12,888 nucleotides of DNA from the NCBI GenBank assembly GCA_002373375.1, contig DFLE01000048.1, forward strand, positions 1 to 12,888, in the 5' to 3' direction. The translations under genes were made by a program, and so were the position numbers. The DNA is from Prevotellaceae bacterium UBA3627 (lineage in GTDB: Bacteria > Bacteroidota > Bacteroidia > Bacteroidales > Bacteroidaceae). Below, one piece after another: positions 7,632 through 12,888 of this stretch. The first letter of the stretch is position 1. Each line of letters opens with the position of its first letter. Under the pieces are notes generated by a model. It ran no database searches and was not told the origin of the DNA. It worked only from the letters and a program-made list of their open reading frames with translations.

Positions 7632-7687
7632 GTCAGCCTTGGGAGTCATCAAGATGTGCAGTGGCACATCAAGATGACTCCGCTGAC
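7632..7687. repeat. Long near-symmetric hairpin just beyond the FadL-type stop codon
   Basis: Stem segments: GTCAGC/GCTGAC, a 4-nt left bulge, GGAGTCATC/GATGACTCC (9 bp), a symmetric AA/AA internal loop, GATGTGC/GCACATC (7 bp) and the tetraloop AGTG. About 22 base pairs in 56 nt. On the minus strand it lies 24 nt past the stop codon and the nearest T-run (GTTTTTTC) is some 12 nt further on, so it is not a canonical terminator; a 3' mRNA-protecting structure or an intergenic repeat element fits too. Confidence 0.75.
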
Positions 7688-7711
7688 ATAGTATCGATTA
7701 GGTTAACTTGT

Positions 7712-9073
7712 TCAAAACTTATAGTCTATACCTACGCCTATCACATGGTTGGTGCGGCTGTAGGTTTCCTTAGCGTTCAGATTTGGAACGCCGTATGCGT
7801 TTGTGAGGTTCTTCTCGTAGTCGCTATATATAGATGTGAAATAGCTTACGTTGAGACGAATCTTATCGTTCACGTTCCATGCACCGCCCAGACCTACGGA
7901 GTAGCTGTCGCAGGCGAATGATGTGTTCTGCTGGTACTCGTCGGTCAGACCGTAGTCGGTGCGCTGACCGCCGCAGCTGACGGTGAACTTATCGTTGATG
8001 TCATACTCCACGCCGGCGAGAATCTCGTGTGTGCCGTGGCTGAGAGTCTTCTGACGGTCACCGCCCATCTTGGCGTTCTTGTCGTCATACCAGTGGTACT
8101 CCACAGCAGCGCGCAGTTTCTTAGTGAACTCATAGCCCACAGCAAAAGTCAGCAGTGAAGGCATATCGTAGCGAGTCTTGGCACCATCCTGGAAAGGTGC
8201 GGTGTAGGCACCGAGACCACCCATAATAGCCTGTAGATTCTGCAATTGTGCAGGAGTCATTGCAGCCAATACATTAGTACCCAGTCCGGCATTAAGCACG
8301 TTAGTCTCATTCTCTGTCTGTATCTTTGTGCGGAACTCATAGCGTGCGCTGACAGTAAGTGGACCTTTGTGGAAGTCAAGGCTGACGATAGGAGTAAAGC
8401 CCCAACCTTTCTGATTCACATCAAGCAACAGCGATGCCACCTCGCCAAACACCGGGTGGTTACCTGCAATAACGTGACCACGATAGTAACCATCATAATA
8501 GTTAGCACGCAGACCTACTGCAGCTGACAAGCAGTCGATGATTTTATAAGAGAAGTTCACCTGACCACCATATATATACTGCTTACCCTTCATGTTAGAG
8601 TTGAGAGAGTACTGGTCGGGGGTAACACCTCGTGAGGCGAGCAGGGAAGTCATCATCATGTTATACATAGGCACGCCTTCCTTATACTCCACAAAGCCGC
8701 CGCTGCCCACGATGCCAATCATACCTGATACAGCCCACTTGTCCTTGTGGTAAGTAGCGAAGAGCGCTGGCACGATAGGAGCAGAGGCCTCGCCATTATA
8801 CTTTTTGTTTAACTCAGGCATACCCTCAAAACTTGTCTCTATGTCACGTTTCTGCCAAGGCTTCTGGAGGTTAAGAGACAGTTCCAGTCCCTCGTGTCCC
8901 CATACCAGTCCGGCAGGGTTAGAGAATGTAGCGTCAATCTCTGTTGTTGCGCCACGGGCGAACATACGGTCAAAAGCGATGTGGTAGTTAGTGTTGGTCA
9001 TCAGGCCGCCAGCCTGTGCAGCTACTGATGAGAGGCAGCAGAACGCCGCCATAATAAGATGTTTCTTGTTCAT
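7712..9073 (-). CDS. OmpP1/FadL/TodX-family outer-membrane transporter
   Basis: 453 residues from the ATG at 9073. A signal peptide (MNKKHLIMAAFCCLSSVAAQA) is cut before GGLMTNTNY. The mature N-terminus carries the FadL hatch signature FSNPAGLVW (NPAG at 52-55), followed by many alternating beta strands and a terminal aromatic residue in GVGIDYKF, as expected of a 14-strand barrel. FadL proteins let long-chain fatty acids and other hydrophobic compounds diffuse laterally through the outer membrane; the actual substrate here is unknown. A longer frame opens at a TTG at 9103 but that codon overlaps the promoter. The gene has its own promoter and is followed by a long hairpin and a terminator. 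It lies downstream of the AraC/patatin operon on the same strand. Confidence 0.92.
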   Translation of the reverse strand: MNKKHLIMAAFCCLSSVAAQAGGLMTNTNYHIAFDRMFARGATTEIDATFSNPAGLVWGHEGLELSLNLQKPWQKRDIETSFEGMPELNKKYNGEASAPIVPALFATYHKDKWAVSGMIGIVGSGGFVEYKEGVPMYNMMMTSLLASRGVTPDQYSLNSNMKGKQYIYGGQVNFSYKIIDCLSAAVGLRANYYDGYYRGHVIAGNHPVFGEVASLLLDVNQKGWGFTPIVSLDFHKGPLTVSARYEFRTKIQTENETNVLNAGLGTNVLAAMTPAQLQNLQAIMGGLGAYTAPFQDGAKTRYDMPSLLTFAVGYEFTKKLRAAVEYHWYDDKNAKMGGDRQKTLSHGTHEILAGVEYDINDKFTVSCGGQRTDYGLTDEYQQNTSFACDSYSVGLGGAWNVNDKIRLNVSYFTSIYSDYEKNLTNAYGVPNLNAKETYSRTNHVIGVGIDYKF

Positions 9074-9100
9074 ATACTTTTTTACCTTAAACAATGAGTG

Positions 9101-9133
9101 CAAAGGTAAACAAAATATATTTACGAAAACAAA
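9101..9133 (-). promoter_or_regulatory. Promoter of the FadL-type gene
   Basis: On the complement, TTTG (9133-9130), a 21-nt spacer and TACCTTTG (9108-9101) match the Bacteroidetes consensus. Predicted start near 9094 gives a short leader of about 20 nt before the ATG at 9073. Confidence 0.8.
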
Positions 9134-9143
9134 TTTGTGGTAT

Positions 9144-9173
9144 AAAAAGGCGTAACAAGGGACAATTTCGCCT
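9144..9173 (-). terminator. Possible terminator after the AraC-family gene
   Basis: On the minus strand AGGCG (9173-9169) pairs with CGCCT (9152-9148) across a 16-nt loop, followed by TTTTTA. The stem is only 5 bp but GC-rich in AT-rich surroundings. It sits about 40 nt past the AraC stop and just upstream of the FadL promoter. Confidence 0.4.
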
Positions 9174-9214
9174 AAAATGTACTATAACGAAAACAATAAT
9201 ATACTATCAGGACG

Positions 9215-10063
9215 TCATCCAATCAGTCTGTCACGGTACTGCTGCGGGGTGTAGCCGATGTGTCTCTTGAACAGACGCACAAAATAGGACGAGTCTGTAA
9301 ATCCAGCGCTCTGTGACACCTCGCTGACAGTCATTTCCGTGCCCAGCAGCAGTGTCTGCGCATGCTGTATTCTCTTTTTTATGATATACTGCAGCGGAGT
9401 AACCCCCAGCTCCTTGCGGAACGCCTTCACCAGATGTGACTCCGTAAGGCATGATATGTCAGCCAAGGTTGCCACCGTGATGTTTTCGCTGACGTGCTCT
9501 GATATATATCCTATGAGCTTCAGTATCCTGTCATCCTTTATTATAAGGCGTGGCTCAGCGTGCTTGATAAAGTAAGAGAGAAGAATCTCCACCATGCCGT
9601 GCAACTGAAACTGCTCATAGTCCTTCATACGCATATATGCCCTTGCATAGTCGCGGTAGGAAGGATGGCGCTCAAAGTCCTCTGCCGACATTGACGGCAG
9701 GTTGAGCTGTGGATAGAGCGTGCAGTAGTTCTCAAAGAGCAGTGTGGTGGCGTGGTTTCCCCTTACGGTGGTGGGCACGTCATATTTCTCAAATATGCCA
9801 GTGTTCTCACCCTGGTGGAAGAATATGAAGAGGTAATAGAACTCAAACCCCGGTTCGCAGTCATACGCATGGGGCATATAGCTTGGCAGCAGATACATAT
9901 TGCCCTCCTCCACCTTCATGTCACCATTGGGCAGGTGCAAGGTGGCCTTTCCCTTCTTTATGTAGTATATACGCATGAAGGGAGACGAGATGTCGCGGTT
10001 GCCCCATTGGTGTATGGTTCGTGCGAATCCTAAGTTGAGAACTATGAAATCACTATTCCTCAC
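9215..10063 (-). CDS. AraC-family transcriptional regulator with N-terminal cupin domain
   Basis: 282 residues. The N-terminal half is a cupin-type AraC ligand-binding domain (YYIKKGKATLHLPNGDMKVE, then NMYLLPSYMPHAY); the C-terminal ~95 residues carry the double HTH, with the first helix pair around ITVATLADISCLTESHLVKA and the family signature SQSAGFTDSSYFVRLFKRHI ending GYTPQQYR. It should bind DNA as a dimer in response to a small molecule, probably a sugar or lipid-derived ligand; which one cannot be read. Start: a GTG at 10063 whose last two bases and next base overlap the patatin stop as GTGA; the next in-frame ATG would remove part of the cupin domain. Translational coupling to the patatin gene is likely. 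Possible targets are its own operon, the neighbouring fadL-like gene, or the divergent trpB2 promoter (inference). Confidence 0.92.
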   Translation of the reverse strand: MRNSDFIVLNLGFARTIHQWGNRDISSPFMRIYYIKKGKATLHLPNGDMKVEEGNMYLLPSYMPHAYDCEPGFEFYYLFIFFHQGENTGIFEKYDVPTTVRGNHATTLLFENYCTLYPQLNLPSMSAEDFERHPSYRDYARAYMRMKDYEQFQLHGMVEILLSYFIKHAEPRLIIKDDRILKLIGYISEHVSENITVATLADISCLTESHLVKAFRKELGVTPLQYIIKKRIQHAQTLLLGTEMTVSEVSQSAGFTDSSYFVRLFKRHIGYTPQQYRDRLIG

Positions 10064-10911
10064 TGACTCATGAAGTCTTTTATTCTTTCCATCATCTGCC
10101 GTGCAGCCTCATACCCCTGGTGGTGCACACGGCGCATCTTCTTCTCGTTAAGCTCTGTGCGGCCTATCTTCAGCGGCTTGTCGGGATATATCAGCAGGGC
10201 ATTGCCTGCCTTCTCCTGACTGGCTATGTACTCCAGTTCCTCGTTATACATCTCATGGCGGCGGGCCATCACCTCTGCCACCTTGGGGTATTTCTTGGTA
10301 AACTGCTTGATAATCCACACCAGCTTGGTCTTCTTCTTGAAATAGTCACGCGGCTGCGTCAGCACCACCACGTTTCGCCCGTAGCCCATGCGCTGGAATG
10401 CCTTCAACGGTATGGCGTCAACCATGCCGCCGTCAAGCAGCACACGGCCGTCAACCTCCACAGGGCGCGACACCGCGGGCATGGAACCGGAGGCGCGCAT
10501 CCACTCCAGCTCATGGTGCGTGAACTCCCTCATCTGGTGATACACAGGCTCACCTGTAAGTATATCGGTGGCGACGAGCCAGAAGTCCATAGGGTTCTGG
10601 CGGAACGTCTCGCCGTCAAAGGGGTCTATCTCAAACGGCACCACATGATAGGAGAACTCCGCCCCCACGATGTCGCCGGTCTTTATAAGGCTGCGCAGCC
10701 CCATGTACCTCGGGTCCTTGCGCAGCTTCACGTTATACCTGAGGGCACGGCCTTTCTGCCTTGACTTCAGGTTGCAGCCAAACAACGCACCCGCCGACAC
10801 ACCTATCATGCCGTCGAAGTTTATGTCCTCGTCAATCATGGCGTCGATTACTCCACCAGTGAACATACCGCGCAATCCGCCGCCCTCAAGTACCAAGCCT
10901 GTCTTTTGCAA
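10060..10911 (-). CDS. Patatin-like phospholipase (YjjU/RssA type)
   Basis: 283 residues, no signal peptide, likely cytoplasmic or membrane-associated. The patatin elements are complete: oxyanion loop GGGLRG (10-15), nucleophile Ser39 in GVSAG, and Asp160 of the Ser-Asp dyad in LLDGGMVDAIP. The order and the C-terminal part (LLIYPDKPLKIG near the end) resemble E. coli YjjU. Such enzymes hydrolyse acyl esters of phospholipids or neutral lipids; the physiological substrate is not known. The start must be TTG at 10911: the only codons upstream before an in-frame TAA are ATA, AAT and AAT, and the oxyanion loop begins at residue 10. The stop overlaps the AraC gene by 4 nt. It is expressed from a divergent promoter some 235 nt upstream, through a long repeat-containing leader. 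Confidence 0.9.
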   Translation of the reverse strand: MQKTGLVLEGGGLRGMFTGGVIDAMIDEDINFDGMIGVSAGALFGCNLKSRQKGRALRYNVKLRKDPRYMGLRSLIKTGDIVGAEFSYHVVPFEIDPFDGETFRQNPMDFWLVATDILTGEPVYHQMREFTHHELEWMRASGSMPAVSRPVEVDGRVLLDGGMVDAIPLKAFQRMGYGRNVVVLTQPRDYFKKKTKLVWIIKQFTKKYPKVAEVMARRHEMYNEELEYIASQEKAGNALLIYPDKPLKIGRTELNEKKMRRVHHQGYEAARQMMERIKDFMSQ

Positions 10912-11144
10912 ATTATTTATTTAAGTTTCGCTTGTACTCAACTTCTTAGTCTTCAGGAGTAAAGAAGTAAAGGAGTTAAGACATTACCCTGGCTATTTGC
11001 TGTTTATTGACGAACCGAGGCTCATGCTGAGGTATTCTGTATTGTCTTCATTTATGCTTGAGCTTGTCTCAAAACTACTTAACTACTGTCTACTTGACTA
11101 CTTCAGAAAGTTGAGTTATTTATATATTGAGTGTTAATATAATG

Positions 11145-11175
11145 CAAATGTAGTAATAAAATTCCAAACCACAAA
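11145..11175 (-). promoter_or_regulatory. Promoter of the patatin-AraC operon
   Basis: On the complement, TTTG (11175-11172), 19-nt spacer, TACATTTG (11152-11145): an exact match to the Bacteroidetes consensus. Transcription would begin near 11138, leaving a leader of about 225 nt that contains repeat modules M2 and M1. Confidence 0.7.
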
Positions 11176-11180
11176 TAAAA

Positions 11181-11212
11181 TTTGCCTATATTAAGAAAAA
11201 TTATTACCTTTG
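11181..11212 (+). promoter_or_regulatory. Promoter of trpB2
   Basis: TTTG (11181-11184), 20-nt spacer, TACCTTTG (11205-11212): an exact consensus match. Its -33 element stands only 5 nt from that of the divergent patatin promoter. Start near 11219 gives a leader of about 180 nt that contains repeat modules M3 and M4. No Shine-Dalgarno sequence is seen before the ATG at 11401; the leader ends in AACAAAACAATAT. Confidence 0.8.
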
Positions 11213-11400
11213 CCATTTGGATGTATATAACCAACTCAACTTTCCCAAGTAGGCAGTAGTTAAGCAGGCAGTAGTTAAGACATTACGTTCTCTTTTTATA
11301 AGGTCGCTACATTTGTCTTAACTCCTTAACTCCATAACTTCTGAGAACTTAAGAAGTTGAGTACTTACGAGATTTGAATAACTAATAAACAAAACAATAT

Positions 11401-12774
11401 ATGAAAGAAAAAATCCCTTACAAGATATATCTCACGGAGGATGAGATACCCACACAGTGGTACAATGTAAGAGCCGACATGAAGAACAAGCCGGCACCGC
11501 TTATCAACCCTGCCACGCTGAAGCCGCTGACGGCGGAAGACCTGGCGCCTATCTTCTGTGATGAGCTGAACAAGCAGGAGCTGGACAATGACACCGCTTA
11601 CTTCGACATACCGGAGGAGATACAGCGTTTCTACCGTATGTACCGCCCGTCACCGCTGGTGCGCGCATACTTCCTGGAGCAGGCTCTGGGTACTCCGGCT
11701 AAGATATATTACAAATTTGAGGGTAACAACACTTCAGGCTCACACAAGCTCAACTCTTCTATAGCACAGGCTTACTATGCCAAGCAGCAGGGACTGAAGG
11801 GCGTGACCACCGAGACCGGCGCCGGACAGTGGGGCACGGCTCTCTCTATGGCTTGCTCTTACTTCGGACTGGACTGCCAGGTATATATGGTGAAGTGCTC
11901 ATACGAGCAGAAGCCTTTCCGTCGTGAGGTGATGCGCACATACGGCGCAAGCGTCACTCCGTCACCATCAATGACCACTGAGGTGGGCCGCAAGATTCTC
12001 TCTGAGCACCCTGACACTACGGGTTCTCTGGGATGCGCCATCTCTGAGGCTGTAGAGGCTGCCACTAAGCAGGAGGGCTACCGCTATGTGCTGGGCTCTG
12101 TGCTCAACCAGGTGCTGCTGCACCAGACCATCATCGGACTGGAGGCACAGAAGGCGCTGAAGAAGTATGACATCAAGCCTGACATCATCATTGGCTGCGC
12201 TGGCGGCGGTTCTAACCTCGGCGGACTGATAAGCCCGTTTGTGGGTGAGATGCTCCGTGGCGAGAACGACTATAAGATTATTGCCGTAGAGCCTGCATCA
12301 TGCCCAAGCCTCACACGAGGCAAGTTCGCATACGACTTCTGCGACACCGGCATGATATGCCCATTGGCTAAGATGTACACACTGGGAAGCCAGTTCCTGC
12401 CAAGCGCTAACCACGCCGGCGGCCTGCGTTTCCATGGCATGAGCCCTATATTGTCACAGCTCTATCACGACGGTCTGTTTGAGGCACGCTCAGTAGAGCA
12501 GACAGCGGTGTTTGCTGCTGCAGAGCAGTTTGCACGCGTGGAGGGTACACTGCCGGCTCCTGAGTCAAGCCACGCTATACGCGTTGCCATTGACGAGGCA
12601 CTGAAGTGTAAGGAGACTGGCGAGGAGAAGACAATACTCTTCGGACTCACCGGAACAGGATACTTTGACCTGTATGCCTACGAGCAGTTTAACAACAAGA
12701 CAATGACTGACGTTATACCAAGTGATGAGACCATAGCTATGGCTCTCGCAAAACTGCCTAAGGTTGACCTCTAA
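11401..12774 (+). CDS. trpB2: Tryptophan synthase beta chain, TrpB2 type (PLP enzyme)
   Basis: 457 residues, longer than TrpB1 (about 400) and in the TrpB2 range. PLP-binding Lys116 lies in GSHKLNSS, catalytic Glu138 in ETGAGQWG, and the phosphate-binding loop GCAGGGSNLGG around residue 268; RPSPLVRA precedes the active-site segment as in family members. The enzyme joins indole and serine to make tryptophan; TrpB2 proteins usually act without stable TrpA and may salvage free indole. No other trp gene is in the window, which fits a stand-alone TrpB2. The gene has its own strong promoter and a long structured leader. A probable aminotransferase gene follows after 55 nt with no terminator between. 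Family is clear; the physiological role is inferred. Confidence 0.95.
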   Translation: MKEKIPYKIYLTEDEIPTQWYNVRADMKNKPAPLINPATLKPLTAEDLAPIFCDELNKQELDNDTAYFDIPEEIQRFYRMYRPSPLVRAYFLEQALGTPAKIYYKFEGNNTSGSHKLNSSIAQAYYAKQQGLKGVTTETGAGQWGTALSMACSYFGLDCQVYMVKCSYEQKPFRREVMRTYGASVTPSPSMTTEVGRKILSEHPDTTGSLGCAISEAVEAATKQEGYRYVLGSVLNQVLLHQTIIGLEAQKALKKYDIKPDIIIGCAGGGSNLGGLISPFVGEMLRGENDYKIIAVEPASCPSLTRGKFAYDFCDTGMICPLAKMYTLGSQFLPSANHAGGLRFHGMSPILSQLYHDGLFEARSVEQTAVFAAAEQFARVEGTLPAPESSHAIRVAIDEALKCKETGEEKTILFGLTGTGYFDLYAYEQFNNKTMTDVIPSDETIAMALAKLPKVDL

Positions 12775-12829
12775 TAATAAGGGCAAGGTTTATCCTCATA
12801 TATAGTAAATCATATTTTTCATCAAAATA

Positions 12830-12888
12830 ATGAACTTTTTAGACAGAAACGAGTTTAATTTCCAACCATCACAGAAGGTAATCGAGGC
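12830..12888 (+). CDS. Start of a probable HisC-like PLP aminotransferase (truncated by window edge)
   Basis: An ATG at 12830 opens a frame that stays open to the window end, 19 full codons reading MNFLDRNEFNFQPSQKVIEA (last codon incomplete). The spacing L-D-x-N-E-x4-P-S-x-K-V-x-E-A matches the N-terminus of class I/II aminotransferases such as histidinol-phosphate aminotransferase (LDxNENPYGPSPKVLEA type). It begins 55 nt after trpB2 on the same strand without an intervening hairpin, so co-transcription is likely. Only 19 residues are visible, so the family call is tentative. Confidence 0.5.
   Translation, partial: MNFLDRNEFNFQPSQKVIE

Larger units (their letters stand above)
10934..11364. 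repeat. Four-module imperfect palindrome spanning the divergent promoters
   Basis: Related ~50-nt modules lie at 10934-10983 (M1, forward), 11065-11116 (M2), 11233-11282 (M3) and 11314-11364 (M4). M1 and the complement of M4 share GTACTCAACTTCTTA and AAGGAGTTAAGACA. M1 and M3 share AGTTAAGACATTAC directly. M2 and the complement of M3 share TTAACTACTG and AAAGTTGAG. Each divergent leader therefore carries one CTCAACTT...AGTTAAG module and one CTTAACT...AAGTTGAG module and could fold into a long stem; in the trpB2 leader AGTTAAGACA (11273-11282) pairs perfectly with TGTCTTAACT (11314-11323). M3 also contains GGCAGTAGTTAAG twice. Confidence 0.8.

Noticed and set aside
9074..9103. Ten-residue N-terminal extension of the FadL-type protein from a TTG.
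   Set aside because: The TTG lies inside the TACCTTTG promoter element, and the ATG at 9073 begins an ideal signal peptide.
10120..10764. A 214-codon plus-strand open frame opposite the patatin gene.
   Set aside because: It is antisense to a gene with complete catalytic motifs; histidine- and leucine-rich composition is typical of a shadow frame.
11219..11400. Known tryptophan-type riboswitch, T-box or Trp leader peptide in the trpB2 leader.
   Set aside because: No T-box core sequence is seen, no short ORF with a run of Trp codons is present, and T-boxes are mainly found in Gram-positive bacteria.

Overview
The window looks like a chromosomal segment of a Bacteroidales bacterium, most likely Prevotellaceae (Prevotella/Segatella). 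Evidence: an rpsL start typical of the phylum, several promoters of the Bacteroidetes form TTTG-N18-21-TAnnTTTG, A-rich leaders mostly without Shine-Dalgarno sequences, and protein content (CE1-type esterase with N-terminal early-set domain, FadL/OmpP1 porin, AraC regulator, TrpB2-type enzyme). The genus is inference; no 16S or marker comparison was possible.

Layout: (1) 1-167, minus: first 55 codons of ribosomal protein S12 (rpsL), cut by the window edge. (2) 604-2109, plus: a DASS/SLC13 anion:sodium symporter, divergent from rpsL and closed by a strong hairpin terminator. (3) 2197-3883, minus: a secreted CE1-like esterase followed 22 nt later by a small AT-rich membrane protein. (4) 3884-7711: an AT-rich accessory-looking segment holding one large plus-strand gene, a membrane-anchored HelD/UvrD-type helicase with a PD-(D/E)XK-like nuclease insert and a C-terminal HTH, preceded by a 36-codon upstream ORF. 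A repeat-rich 688-nt non-coding stretch follows. (5) 7712-9073, minus: FadL-type outer-membrane transporter with its own promoter. (6) 9215-10911, minus: patatin-like phospholipase and AraC-family regulator, overlapping by 4 nt (one operon). (7) 10912-11400: a divergent promoter region in which two consensus promoters stand back to back and each drives a long leader; four related ~50-nt modules make the whole region one large imperfect palindrome. (8) 11401-12774, plus: TrpB2-type tryptophan synthase beta chain. (9) 12830-end, plus: the first 19 codons of a probable HisC-like aminotransferase.

How the genes fit together: most are ordinary housekeeping or envelope functions. The patatin/AraC operon lies beside the FadL porin, which suggests but does not prove a lipid or fatty-acid theme. 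The candidates for less-described biology are the membrane-anchored helicase-nuclease-HTH protein with its upstream ORF (possible defence or DNA-repair factor), the paired structured leaders between the patatin and trpB2 genes, and the 22-nt hairpin repeat array downstream of the helicase.

Start choices: several longest open frames begin inside or at a TAnnTTTG promoter element; there I moved the start to the next ATG supported by a signal peptide or family alignment.
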